From: Polytrichum commune
Lineage: Eukaryota; Streptophyta; Polytrichopsida; Polytrichales; Polytrichaceae
NCBI GenBank assembly: GCA_950295325.1
Contig: OX485809.1
Coordinates: 11,224,001 to 11,284,000 of the forward strand
Length of the DNA stretch: 60,000 bases
Reading direction: 5' to 3'
Each line of letters opens with the position of its first letter. Position 1 is the stretch's first letter. Position numbers and translations under genes: made by a program. Shown here one piece after another: positions 34,101-45,629 of the stretch. The notes beneath the pieces were generated by a model. The model searched no databases, had not been told where the DNA came from, and was given only the letters and a program-made list of their open reading frames with translations.

Positions 34101-35664
34101 CTATTATTTCAAATGACATTTTTGGGATAAGCTCATGAATTTTTTTGTCAAGCAATCTGCCTTGCTTCCAAGGAGGGAGCCACTTGCTACACTAAATATG
34201 ATATTTAGTGTCACCAATGGCGACTGGTCGCTTCTGCTTTTCTAGCTGGGGGATTTGCTCTTTCAATTCCAGATTAGTAGTTCCTCGAGCCTTAGCTCTC
34301 TTTTTATCTGGGCTGACAATTTGCTCTAGTATCTGGGAGTATTCAGTTGGGATTTCTAATTGTCTTGCTCAATAGTGATTGTAAACCGCAGTATAGTGTC
34401 ACCAACACTAAATGCCAACCCAACATTATTGTCATTCCTTGTAACCTTTTGGGGGGATTATAGATTTAGAGTGTTGCAATTACTGTCACTTACCAACTGA
34501 TTTTTCATCCACATTTCAATCATCCATGACAATATTTCATCACAAGTTGCTGACAAGAGAAGGTAGGGTTTGGCCAATGGATGAACTCATCCATCATCCA
34601 AGACAATATTTGTTCACTTATTCATAAAAAGTGTCATCCAAAAAGTTACTACAGTCACATAAAATACCATATGACACTAAATATCATATTTAGTGTAGCT
34701 TGTTGGGTTTTGGTTTGCCTTTGATGATGGAACACATTATTCTTTTGTTACACGTTGACCAAAAATTAGTGCACAATTTTCTAGCCCTTGCGCTACTCAT
34801 TTACATTGTAGCGTAAAATTCTCTTGTTAGCGAACCTCTATAGTAGGTATATAAATGGCTTGTGTCATATTCACTCTGGTTTTTTAGAGAGGCAAGAATG
34901 GGGATGTGAATATTGTGTTGTCTGCTGTCAACTATACTGCCTTTTGTTCTTTTTCCTGAATCGCAACTGGTGAGGATGTCTCTTGGTTGTGTTGACCATT
35001 TTTGAGAGGTAAAAATTGGAGGACTGGAGGTTGCAGGCAGTCGAATAACGGTTGGAGCAAGAGCGCTTGCAAAGCATGTCCCCCGCAGCCTTGATGGATG
35101 GTGGGGCAGTATTTCTGGCACAGGTAATTTTCAAATGATTTTTGTCAAACTTTGACACTTTCCCGATACTTGCATATCTGCAAAAAGAAATTCATATTCC
35201 TTGCATCCATTACTTTTTCAAACCAGAAATTTTCTGTTATCTAAGGGTGTTGATTTATGAACACAGAATTGGAAAAGAATAAGCTTGCCAAGAGCACTCT
35301 ACAGCGCCTAATGATGAATGCTGTATGGATGAACGTTCATCTGGCTCCCCTATCCTTGTTTGAGATACGTGTTATTGAAGGCTATGGTGCTCGCTGGAAG
35401 GCTGATGGGAGTCAGGTACTGCTTTTAATTACTTTACAAAAAGTTAATGTTCTTGTGCAGTAATTCATGATGGGCACCTTCTACAGATTGTTCAATTCAT
35501 TTTCAAGAATAAGATTTTTAGGGGCTTTTGCACTTGGAACACTAATTTCCATCCATCTGAAATGTAAAGAGTATGCCTCTAATGCAGCTCTTGCTTTGAC
35601 ACAGTTCCGTGGATTTCTAGAACCCCCCATGGAGGAGGGGTATCTGAAGAAATGGAGACACTAA
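31180..35664 (+). CDS. ASCH-domain (PUA-like, putative RNA-binding) protein, 435 aa, 11 exons
   Basis: Exons: 31180-31393, 31462-31778, 32360-32420, 32714-32762, 32868-32922, 33295-33355, 33588-33712, 33940-34069, 35037-35123, 35267-35415, 35605-35664. Total 1,308 bases, in frame, all GT-AG. The first ATG at 31180 was chosen; a second follows at once. Residues from about 178 read LWQGVSFHLDVQEPYSSLLK, DGHKTVEGRC and GDLILVN, which is the ASCH pattern (G.K..EGR then GD.I); the family is a PUA-like fold linked to RNA. A long conserved C-terminal part follows, with GILNALGIDGMRTLLGMRT, GTMKGVLPPP, VGARALAKHV, DGWWGSISG and FEIRVIEGYGARW. I know no assigned function for it. Plant proteins of this type are annotated 'RNA-binding ASCH domain protein'. 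Exon 8 ends at 34069, because a donor at 34066 would break phase. Confidence 0.85.
33497..33520 (+). repeat. (TTTA)n microsatellite in an ASCH-gene intron
   Basis: About five to six TTTA units in the intron before exon 7. Confidence 0.85.
34190..34695 (-). mobile_element. MITE-E, 506 bp, with palindromic termini, in ASCH-gene intron 8
   Basis: Both ends carry a near-perfect palindrome: arms CACTAAATAT and ATATTTAGTG around a single base, followed inward by TCAC at the left end and its complement at the right. TA flanks both sides (34188-34189 and 34696-34697), the target duplication of Tc1/mariner/Stowaway-type elements. Inside is a further CACTAAA-like motif near 34405. The interior is the reverse complement of 18360-18720 and 51660-52160. 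No transposase. It lies in the longest intron (34070-35036), and exon sequences are untouched. Confidence 0.85.
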
Positions 35665-36913
35665 GATAAGTTCTATAACATTGTAAGAATTTTAGATTCC
35701 TCTCTGCTACACAAATCTGCATGTGCTTTTTTCCTCTGCGCAAGTGAGCAGCTCACTTATGTACCTCATATTCAGCTGAGTATCCTTTTTCTGCAAAAGT
35801 TTATGTGGATGTATGAGTTTTTTCAGGCACTTAATAGAGGAAAGACATAAGCCAAATGGCATTAAGTGGAAGGGGTTCATATACTTGGGTGCAAATTCCC
35901 ACCATTTCTTTGTGGTGCCTCTCCTAATCCAGCTCTGTGTGCTTAGGGTTAGTTTCCATGTACTGTACTCTTGCTTTGGGGCTGTTGCCCAACTGCTAAA
36001 TATAGCTGATTCTTACTATGGGCAACATCCACAGGCAAGAAAATTTGCCTTCTTGTTAAGTCTTAGTTGGAGCATTTCTCCTTCATGTCAAATCAAAATC
36101 TAACAGGATATGACATGTCTCCCACCATACCAAGTGGGAGATATGGATGATGATGCAAGGTGGCAACTTAGAGCAACGCACCTGGCAAGAGATGACCCCT
36201 CAGGTCACCAGGGGCAATAAAGGGTTAAGAAAGTAACCACACAACACCCACATACCTTATTTCCACCTGCACCTTTGCCCAACCAACTTCACAAGACAAC
36301 ACCAATTGTACATATCACCAGGAGTAGCCAGCAAAAACAATGATAGAAGTTCAGCTTAATCATTTTCCAGTTCAGTTTTGCTGGTACCAAAACTCAGTAC
36401 TGTAGTATTCTGGGCATTGCATGCCAAAACATGCCACAAAAGGGAGCTGTGCACCAATACATGGGTGGTACGTGTGAAATTTTACCATAAGTTGTGCAGT
36501 CCCAGGGATCACAGCTTTCACGGATTTCAATTACCATACACAAACTTTGATCCTGTCCATTGATAACCTTATCTACCTACAATCCAAAGGATAGTAATTC
36601 CTTCCCATTGTACACTGCAAACTATCACATCCAAATTGGCATTTACAACTCTAAATTCTAGAGTAATTCTTGAACCTGCATCCTAGCCTCCTTGGGTGCA
36701 AAACCCAAGGGTAACAACATATATGAGGGCACCTAAGAACCCGTGAGTGGAACCTCAACCTTGATACTATGGACCAACCTAATCCCGGTTGAGTAAACCA
36801 GCTAGAAGTGATATAGCCCCCCGCGTATTAATATACATGGGCCACATTTTATTCATCGACTACAATCCTCCATCAAACAACTAATTGATAGGAGAAGAAA
36901 GAATTTTAGACTA
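35665..36913. other. Intergenic region between convergent ASCH and SEC23 genes
   Basis: About 1.25 kb between two stop codons. Frames at 35813-36103 and 36378-36563 show no domain. It presumably contains both 3' UTRs. Confidence 0.5.
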
Positions 36914-39900
36914 CTAGTTTTGCACAGCTAGCTTTTTCAAATGTTCCATGAATACTTGCAAGCTAACATCATCAGTAAAGATTACATCTCCTCCGGGTGC
37001 AGGTCCATTGGCTGAGTTGTACGTGGCTGATGGGTTTAGTTTCGCAAGTAAGAAACGTGCTTGTGAGCCATGTTGGTCACAAACAACCAATCGCGGAGCA
37101 GGAAATCGGTCCCTGATGATCCCTCGCGCGTCAGTTAGTGGGAATTCAAGCAATTCTGCAAAAGCTGCATGCTCTGGGTGTTTGTGGTAGCCAGCATTAC
37201 GCCATTGTGCTATTGTCGTCCCATGAAAAACAACAACACTGAAGTAGGAATCTAGTAAGAGAATGCGGTCTGCAGCAATGGATGCAACATCCAAAAGTGC
37301 AGGCTCAGGTTGTGAGTTGAAAGAGTATGATAAAAGGGAGGGTTGGATCATGACCAAGGAGTTGGTAACAGTTTCTCGATATAAAACCATTCGAAAGTAT
37401 GCTGTTTCATCAGGACTGTTGTTGAATACCTGTACAAATTGAGAACGCCGTAAATTGAACATAAACTGAGGGAAAATTGCAATGTTGGGAGCAAAATTGA
37501 ACGAGTGTATATCATCTTTCCTGTAGTCCCCAAACTTTGATGCCAGCCGTATGAGAGACCGGTCAAGCCATCGTGTTGCATCAAACCCATCTTCTGTCTC
37601 CATTTTGTGAGAAGCAATCCGCGCCATCACAACAGCTGCAGCTTCTTGGTCAAAATTACTAACCAGCTCCTCCATCGCACTTGTTGATGCACCTTCAACC
37701 CATCTTCTAGTAACCGTTGTGGACCGAATACGCATGTCGCCTTCATGGTGCTGATACAGAGTTAGGAATTGAAGATAAAATTGTTGGCCAACCACTGTTG
37801 TCGCCCCTGATTGTGTGGTGGGATTCACATCATAAAATACAGTCAATGTTGTACTCCTGTCCAGACCGCTCAATTTCCAGGCCGTCGTACCCCCTTGACC
37901 AACGACTGTATCAGAACATGAGACACCTTTCTTCTCCAATGAGGCACAAGGGCCAATAACCCCCTGGACCTTGATTTCCTTGGAGCAGTTAACCTCAAGG
38001 ATACCATTAAATGATAATTGAAGAGCATGCTCTCCTGCCTCAAAAACCCGCTTGAAGGAGTCTTTGAACACAGGGTGCCCAAAGCTTTCAGCCATGACAA
38101 CTAACCCTCCTGTCTTTTCAATCGCAACCTTCATCTCTGCTATTCCGACCTGCATTGTTATCAACCATTAGTTTCAGATTCGGTACGACCAAAGCCAGAC
38201 TTTTCCTCTTGTATGGAAGTATTTCATGACCTTAAGTGGGTGGACTGGAATCAGATAACAAAAATAGCATTGCAATATTAACACACAATAAGTGGAAGAC
38301 AACCCAATCATGACAAGGAAGACACAGATTGAAACATATCAATGCCAAAAAGATATTGAATGCTGAAAGACTGCTGTGCCATTGTTTATTTAAAAAATCC
38401 CAGGTCACTGAAGGGATTTAGGGTTTCACTATCTCAAACTGAAAAACCCACCATATTTTGAGAATTAACACTTTGGAGCCCTGTTGCTTTGAACATTGCC
38501 AAAAAAAAGCGATATTGTTGTTACCAAATCTTAAGGTTTGAACCGCACAAGGTTTATGTTTCTTCACAATCACACCCGCTGCCAATATCTGGCTTTACAC
38601 AAACTTGTCCACTTGATAATGTAAGTGAAACCGTTTTAAGAATTCTTGGTACGGAAGTTATGACAAGGGCCCCAAACTTCAGATGTCAACCATTGCCCAC
38701 AAAGGTGTAGAGAGATAAAACTATAGAATGAGAGTACAGTGGCACTTTCCAAATTAATTGTACAGGATCCTACTGCCAATTGGCAGACAACCAGAGACTA
38801 AAGAGTACAACAACATGAAACATACTAGCTCTACCACCATGGACAATCAATTAATTGTCAATTTTATGCTTTACCCAACAGGATGGTGAAGGAAGCCACA
38901 CATAGACCACCCCTAAGTAAAACAATGAGGAAGGGAGGAAGGTTGTAACAAAACTTACTTGATCGAGGGAACAAGCAAAAAGATCCAGCACATGCCCTTG
39001 CACGACCAGCTGCTTCGCAAGCCCTTGATAAAATTTAACCGCCTTATGGTACTGAGGAACCGCATCTTTATCAATATCCTTATGTGACCTAATAGGCTCC
39101 ACAAGCTCTTTACTGACAATGGTACCCGATCCTTCAGTACAAGGACCTCCCACAAATGCCATAATCCTTGCACCAGTTCCCGGCACACATGCTCCAAGCA
39201 GCCCAGCCGCCACAGTCAACGCAGTCCCAGTACACCGAGCCGGCCTTTGATCGGAAGGATACGACCACGCATCCCTCTGAAGCTCATCCAACAAACTACT
39301 CAATGTAAATTCACAACTCGATGCCGGAAGCAGAAACCTATTAACACTTGACGCCGTAATCCCCTCTCCAATCCCTGCAATCACACCAACAGGCGGTTGA
39401 ATCCTCCCACCCGCAAGAGCAGTTCGATTCGTCAACCCCAGCTGCTCAAGAATCTGCTCTTTAGTCACATCCTTGGAGCCACGGAACACATAAGACTTGG
39501 AGCACTCCGGAAACCCTAATTCGTGCACATGGACCTGTGCACCGAACGTGATCATCCCAACCATGGAATTTTCAGGTAGCAGGCTCACGGCTTGCGTTAA
39601 TGAAGCTTTCAGATACCCTAGCTCCTCTTCGATGAGACAAGTGTCTAGAAGAAAGAGGAAAACAGGGGATACTCCTCTCTCCCCTTGTAAGCTGTACTCG
39701 ACGGTTGTGCATTGCGGGAAAAGCTCCGCGGGCTGATTCGTCTCCGAGATCGAAGCGTAGTGCGCTGGGAAATGGTTCCGTTGGAAACAGAAGGGGCACA
39801 TCCATATCTTCGCTGCGAAGTCCACTCGACAGAAAGGGTTGAGCACCGACCTGCACGTTTTGCACCGCAGAGGTGCGTATGGGAGTACGTTTGTTGACCC

Positions 39901-40032
39901 CGATGTGTGCAATGGTGTTACGATCGCCGCTAAAGGCACTGCGCACTTGGCCGCTTCCACTTTGGTGCTCGGCCATGCGTTCCATGGCATCCGCACCCCC
40001 GTTCGAGCTTCTTCCTCTGCGAATTCCGCCAT
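36914..40032 (-). CDS. SEC23: COPII coat GTPase-activating subunit Sec23, 769 aa, 2 exons
   Basis: Exon 1 is 40032-38959 and exon 2 is 38149-36914 (stop TAG followed at once by a second TAG). The single intron of 809 bases is GT-AG and phase 0. The ATG at 40030-40032 gives [17 protein letters not shown]; the frame is open further upstream but without ATG. Domains in order: N-terminal beta-sandwich part; zinc finger with Cys57, Cys60, Cys79, Cys82 (CKTC and CPFC); trunk (vWA-like) domain from about 130 ([16 protein letters not shown]); beta-sandwich and helical domains; C-terminal gelsolin-like domain ([22 protein letters not shown]). Sec23 pairs with Sec24, activates the Sar1 GTPase and builds the inner coat of ER-to-Golgi vesicles. 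The length fits the family (about 765-790). It looks intact and functional. Confidence 0.96.
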
Positions 40033-40474
40033 CGCCACGCCCGAGCTCCTCTCAGGGCAGCAGGGCCGCAACGCAACAACACCAACGATTCTCGTCTCCC
40101 TGTTCCTGTGTTGTGTGTAATTTCCTTGAGGCGCGCTCTAGCCTCCCTTCTCTGTGTGCGTCTCTGTATGGGGGCCTCGCCGGGTCACCCGCCGCTTCAC
40201 CGACTCGCGTCTTTGTATGATGGCGGACCTCGGAGTGAACGAGACCCCGTCGTTCGCCGGGTCGGTGGACGACAGCTGGCGGTGTGCCAGGTGTCCTGCC
40301 ATGTCAACCGGGGTCTGCGGGACCAGGTCACTTTTAGGGGACGGGTGACCAGGTCATCAGGCTGCCTCGCCATAAATACAATGAAAAGGATGCCCTGAGC
40401 TATTTATTTCAGACGAAATTGGCAACAAACAAACCACACAACCTAGTAACCAGCAAGATGCTCCTAACTTATTA
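40033..40474 (-). promoter_or_regulatory. GC-rich upstream region of SEC23
   Basis: The 440 bases before the start codon are the most GC- and CpG-rich stretch seen (for example around 40180-40340), in contrast to the AT-rich repeats that follow at 40475. It probably contains the leader and promoter. No TATA box is obvious. Frames across it on the plus strand look like chance. Confidence 0.4.
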
Positions 40475-40974
40475 GGGCCACTTCACACACGAGACTGAGA
40501 GCCCGTGACCGTTACACTTCAAAGCACTCTCATTGGTGGAAAAGGCGGAGCCGGTCCAAGTTCACTTCACACTATGCTTGAGGGACCAACGGAGTATGTG
40601 AATGCAAGATGGATGTAAAAATCTACATGTATTCCTACATGGCATCGAATGAATCATGTTTCATGGTCACTTGGATTATTTTCAAAAACCACCTCTTGGA
40701 AGTAGGCCTAACACAAAACTGGGAGACCATGGCACTCCGAACACTCACAACCGTTGATTTATTCTATTTTATCATGGTTGAGGACATGCATGAATAGAAA
40801 TTCATTGAAATAGCATTTGGTTGAGGGCCCGGGCACATATGGCTTCACACTACACTTGAGGGTCCATGACCACATTACATGATTTTGGAGGTGTGTGGGG
40901 ACGGCCTTTGGACATTTTCTTTGGGCTCTCACAATTTTATGGTCATGGTTCTTGGCTTGTGTGTGAAGTGACCC
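40475..40974 (+). mobile_element. MITE-B copy 3 (500 bp) with TTA duplication
   Basis: It begins GGGCCACTTCACACACGAG and ends CTTGTGTGTGAAGTGACCC. TTA flanks both sides (40472-40474 and 40975-40977). The right TTA is also the left flank of the next element (MITE-C). Confidence 0.9.
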
Positions 40975-41228
40975 TTAGGGCCGCTTCACACTATGGCCGT
41001 CCAAGTCGAGAGGCCGTGGCATTGAGTGGCCAAACTTTGTTGAGAGTCCAAAGAAATGGGCTGAAAAATAATAGCCAATCAAATATAGTACATGGAGCCT
41101 TCGGCTGGGCATAGTGTGAAGCCTCCAAAGGCCAAGCCCAAAGTCCAAACCTTTGGCCATGAACTCCCACGGCCTCTCGACTTGGACAGTCATAGTGTGA
41201 AGTCTCCAAAGGCCAAGCCCAAAGTCTA

Positions 41229-41476
41229 TGTTAAGACTAGGCAATAGCCGGTGAGCGTAATGGTGCAAGTGACTAACAAGAGCCACGTGGTCGTATATAT
41301 ATGTTCAAGACTAAGTACATTAATGGGGCTTAGCCGCCACTTAGTAGCCTACAATACTATGTTTAACTAACCCCGGACCCACTACCGCGGGGATAGTGTA
41401 GCCACCTTCCGGAAGGCGGCTACCGTCATCTATATTCGGCTATAGGTCGTCAGGCTAGCTATAGGCTGCCTTAACA
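41229..41476 (-). repeat. Copia 3' LTR (248 bp)
   Basis: Starts TGTTAAGACTAGG and ends GCTGCCTTAACA on the plus strand, with TG..CA termini and a six-base inverted end TGTTAA/TTAACA. I find no difference from 50080-50327. Confidence 0.95.
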
Positions 41477-41487
41477 CTCCTCCTCGA
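41477..41487 (-). other. Copia polypurine tract
   Basis: On the minus strand GAGGAGGAG lies directly before the 3' LTR, the usual place of the plus-strand DNA primer. Confidence 0.65.
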
Positions 41488-41567
41488 ACTATAGCGATTA
41501 CCTCATTAAAAACTTTACTACTGTAAAACCCAAAGGGGAAAACCAGCAATAAAGAAAAGAGTGTAAT

Positions 41568-43637
41568 CTAGTTCGAAGTGAGTTCGTGTAAGGTTTTCAT
41601 TCCTGCCTCTAACACTAGCTTCTTATGCTTGTAAGCCGGTAAGGCCTTTGTAAGCATATCGGCTATATTGTTTTCGGATTCTATCTTCTTTATCTCAATC
41701 TGGCCTGTTTCTATAAGGTCTTGAGCAAATCCGAATATATGTGGGCTGATGTGCTTCACCCGATCAGCCTTAATGAACCCCGTGTTCATTTGGGCGACAC
41801 ATGCTGCGTTATCCTCGAATATGACCGTTGGTTTAAACTTCTGGTTCATCTTGCATTGTTTTGCTAAGATCTCTTGCATTGTCCTTAGCCACACCGCCTC
41901 TCTTGATGCTTCGTGAAATGCTAAGAGTTCGGCATGATTCGTGGATGTGGCAGTCACAGTTTGCTTGGCCGATTTCCATGATATCGGCGCTCTGTTCTTG
42001 ATGAATATGTAACCGGTCTGAGACTTGTCTGTTACCTCATCTGTTTTGAATCCGGAGTCAGCATATCCTGTGATCTCGCCATTTGTGTCATTTCTGTAGT
42101 ACAATCCGAGGTCCTCCGTGCCTCTCAAGTAACGGAGTAGGTGCTTAACGCCATTCCAATGGCGGGCGGTCGGTTTTTTACTGTGCCTCGCGAGTATGTT
42201 CGTTGCGAAGGCAATGTCCGGCCGCGTGTGTGTGGTTAGGTATGTGAAAGCTCCAACTGTTGTGAGGTACTTAGACCTGTCCACTATCTCCTCCTCCTCC
42301 GAGCAAGGTTGGTACGGGTCGTCATCACTACGGCTCCTCCCGATCATCGGTGCGGCCAACGCGTGAGCTTGGTCCATGTTGAAAAATTTGAGCAGCTTGC
42401 AGGTGTACGACTGTTGGTGTAGGAGGACGCCATTTGGAAAGTGTTGAATCTGTAAACCAAGGCAAAACGAGGTCTTTCCGAGCAACTTCATGTCAAATTG
42501 GGCCGTGAGTAAGGTTTCGGTGTGCTTACATAATGCGGGTGATCCAATTAGATTTAGATCATCCACATAGACGGCTACAATTAGATATTGTGAATTTTGA
42601 GTCAAGGTAAATATGCATGGTAGAGTTGGATCATGCAAGAATCCATGTGAAATCAGAAAATTACGAAGTAGGTGGTACCACATTCTGTCGGCTTGCTTTA
42701 AGCCATATAGTGCCTTACATATGCGTAAGCCTAGAAATCTCCCAGGTGAAGGGGTAGGCAGCTTTGGTAAAAACTCTGGAGGGGGTGAAATATACAAGAG
42801 CATATCTAGGTTGTCATATAGGTATGCCGTTACAACATCCATCAAAAAGATTTCAAGGCGAAAATGGACTGCGAATGCCAACAGGTACCTGAATGATGTG
42901 ATATCCAGGACGGGGGTGTAAGTTTGGTCGAAGTCCTCTCTCGGCCGTTGCGAGAAGCCTTGAGCAACAAGGCGGACCTTGAATCGAAACAACTTACCGT
43001 TGGCATCAAATTTTCTAGAGAAAATTAGTTTGTGGCCCACTGGAGGTTTTGTGAGTTCAGTGGATACCTCGCCGAATACCTGGTGTTTCATGAGGGATGC
43101 GTATTCGGTCTCTAGAGCTTTGCTCCAATCGGGCCATTCTGGTGATGCTTTGGCCTCGGCCAACGTGAGTGGGTCCGGTGCAACTTCAGTGTTGAATGTG
43201 GTGCGTTGAACCTTAGTTGGCTTGGAGTTGAGTGGTGCCAACCTCTTGTTAGGTATAGTGTTACTTGTCCCGGGTAGTGGGTTCCGAAGTACTCTAGAAC
43301 CGGAATAGAAATCATCGGGAATCTGTTCTGCTAGGTCCTTCAAGTTTAGAAGTTTTGTGACTTCGGTGTCGGCTAGTGATGTTCGAGGATCCGGGTTTAG
43401 AGTCAAGGTTTCCGAGGCCTGAAAGTTTAACAGAACGTGTTTGACCGTTCGGTCAACCGGTGGGATGGAAAATATGTGTTCAATGAACTTACAGTTTACT
43501 AGCCTGGCTTTGAGGATGGTCCCATTCTTGAGATCCATGTATCTAATGATGCTGGGTGAGTCGTATCCGAGGTAAATTGCCTCGGATCGGTGAATCCCTA
43601 TGGTTTTCTGTTGTGGTTCAGGTACAGGTACCCAAAC
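41568..43637 (-). pseudogene. Copia reverse transcriptase and RNase H segment
   Basis: The open segment on the minus strand runs from just after the TAG at 43638-43640 to a stop at 41568; the first internal Met is at 43538. From that Met, the RT begins near residue 134 (WSKALETEYASL), with TYTPV, LYGLKQ and the catalytic YVDD at 324-327. RNase H follows (TGYADSGF, TATSTNHAELLA, EDNAACVAQM). It ends shortly after the RNase H domain. The segment itself has no stop or frameshift, so the RT could be intact, but it is cut off from gag-integrase by a TAG codon. Confidence 0.9.
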
Positions 43638-44430
43638 CTAGCAACCAAAGACACGTAAATGGGTAATGTTGGGTGGCCGGCCGGCGATGAGCTCAAATGG
43701 GGTTTGTTGGTTGAGTAAGGTTGGTCTCAACCTTAGGAGGGTTGCAGCATGAAGAACCGCATGGCCCCATAATGAATCTGGGAGTTTGGCATGGATGAGC
43801 AAAGGCCTAGTTACTAGTTGAATTTTCTTTATGAAAGCTTCCGCAATACCATTTTGCGAGTGTTCATAAGGTACAGCATAGGTAAGGGTGATTCCTGATG
43901 CGGTACAATAATCCTCAAATGCATGCGAACGAAATTCTAATGCATTGTCCATCCGAAGGAACTTGACGGGGTGTTCGGGAAAATGGTTTTTATAGCGTAT
44001 CAGAATTGCAAGAATTCTGGAAAATACAAGGTTCCTAGTGGTTAGGAGAGCTACCTCTAGGTGGCTCCCGGATGCATCTATGAGCACTAGGAAATACCGA
44101 AATGAACTTGAAGGTGGGTTGATGGGTCCACAGATATCACCTTGAAGTCGGTGGAGCGGTGGCGGCAATTCGGTGGGGAGTTGCCAATGGGACGGCCTCT
44201 TGATCATCTTGCCTTGAATGCACGCCTCACAGGGGGCTATCTTGGTAGCATCCGCGGATGTAAGGTTATGTCCGGCCAGAAAGGGAATCATCCTCCGAAA
44301 TATAATAGTGTCAGGGTGCCCAAGCCTTTTATGCCATATATATGAGAGGGCAGCCGCCGTGAGATATAGGCCAGTTTTCCGGGCTAAGTTGCGGGTTCTC
44401 GCACCGGGACCTCTCTCCCGTGCAACCAAG
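43638..44430 (-). pseudogene. Copia integrase segment ending in an in-frame TAG
   Basis: Minus strand. The zinc-binding end has HKRLGHPD and CEACIQGK. The catalytic core has LQGDICGPI (first Asp), RMDNALEF (second Asp) and GIAEAFIKK (Glu), followed by RVFGC and then TAG at 43640-43638. Downstream codons continue in the same frame into the RT segment, so the TAG is a point lesion or a readthrough site. The 5' end is cut by the CACTA element; the reading frame on both sides of it is the same when the element and one AAG copy are discounted. Confidence 0.88.
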
Positions 44431-44865
44431 CACTACTAGAAAATCATGACCAAATCAACAAAAAAATCAACAGATCTTTGTCGATCCGGGCACTGCAATG
44501 ACCGATTTCACTGATTTTTGAATTTTTGTAAAAATCAACAGTTTGCTGCCTATATTTTTGTTGATTAGAATAGTACAATGACCAAATCAACAAAATTTTA
44601 GTAAATGTGGAATATTTTTGGAATATTCTATGATCTATTGGAATATTGTAAAATCTTTTTAATTTTTTGCAATTTATGGACTTGTAAGTGTATGGGTATG
44701 GAAATAATTACGAATTCAAAGGTGTGTAAATATTATAAATATTATATTAGTTGATAGTTAATAATATATATATTAATATAATATATGTAACATGTATGTT
44801 TATAATATATATGTATATAATATATAATATATAAATATGTATACATTTATAATAAATATATAAAG

Positions 44866-45072
44866 TATATATTTACTGTAATTATATATTTTATATATAC
44901 AGTATATATTTACTGTAATTATATACAGTATATATTTACTGTAATTATATACAATACATATTTACTGTAATTATATACAATACATATTTACTGAAATTAT
45001 ATACAATACATATTTACTGTAATTATATACTGTATATATATACTGTATATATTTACAGTAAATATATACATC
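44866..45072. repeat. AT-rich tandem array, unit about 26 bp, in CACTA element
   Basis: The unit ACA(G/A)TA(T/C)ATATTTACTGTAATTATAT repeats about six to seven times between 44866 and 45030, then appears inverted (ACTGTATATATTTACAGTAA). Each unit holds TTACTGTAA, so single strands can form many small hairpins. Confidence 0.8.
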
Positions 45073-45140
45073 AAGTAGGTAGTAAAGAGAAAATAGTGGC
45101 CTTATTCTAGAAAGGTTTAAAACACTCAATTTATATCATG

Positions 45141-45340
45141 TGTGATGTGATGACCTAGTGGTTAAGGCACATGTGTGGTTGTCACTAGGTTCAAGGTTCG
45201 ATTCTTGTGGCCGACACCTTCGGCCTTGGCCTTGATATATAGGTGAGTGGTAGGTAGTCTACACTTGTAAGTGAGGTATAGGTTGAGGGTTACTTGGGAG
45301 GTATTAGGAGTTGCAGAATTGCTATCCATTCAAAACTTAT
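45141..45340 (+). mobile_element. tRNA-derived SINE-like segment inside the CACTA element
   Basis: TAGTGGTTAAGG at 45156-45167 fits an RNA polymerase III box A, and GGTTCGATTCT at 45195-45205 fits box B, about 28 bases apart as in a tRNA. The surrounding text (GACCTAGTGGTTAAGGCAC to TTGTGGCCGACACC) resembles the head of plant tRNA-related SINEs. A non-tRNA body and a (TA)n/T-rich tail follow. I could not define target duplications, so the ends are approximate. Confidence 0.5.
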
Positions 45341-45350
45341 TTTTTAATGT

Positions 45351-45378
45351 TATATATATATATATATATATATATATA
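45351..45378 (+). repeat. (TA)n microsatellite
   Basis: About 14 TA units at the right side of the SINE-like segment, followed by a T-run. Confidence 0.9.
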
Positions 45379-45629
45379 AGTTTTTTTTTTTTAAATCTTT
45401 TTGTGACCATATCAACAGAAAAAATCAACAAAATTGTGTTACATCATGTCCAGGTCAACGCGTCCTAAGTAACAACCGCGACCAACGCCTTTCTGTTGAT
45501 CCAGACGCAGAATTTTCTACTAATGAAGCTAATTTCTTCCTCAACCCTAGGGGCAGGGCTAATCGCTTTGATAGCGATCTCATACAGGCCGTCGACTCCC
45601 GCTAATGCGGTGGCGAGGGTCCTCTGTCC

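Larger units (their letters stand above)
44431..45525. mobile_element. Non-autonomous CACTA (En/Spm-type) element, 1,095 bp, inside Copia
   Basis: The left end is CACTACTAGAAAA and the right end is its near inverse, TTTTCTACTAATG. AAG is duplicated on both sides (44428-44430 and 45526-45528). CACTA ends with a three-base duplication define the superfamily. No transposase is present. Subterminal ATCAACA/TTGTTGAT-like motifs repeat near both ends. It includes an AT-rich array (44760-45070), a tRNA-SINE-like segment (about 45141-45340) and a (TA)n tract. It interrupts the Copia polyprotein frame between protease and integrase. Confidence 0.9.

Noticed and set aside
40108-40398. Plus-strand open frames upstream of SEC23
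   Set aside because: High GC content leaves frames open on both strands. No domain is visible, and the region is more likely the SEC23 leader and promoter.
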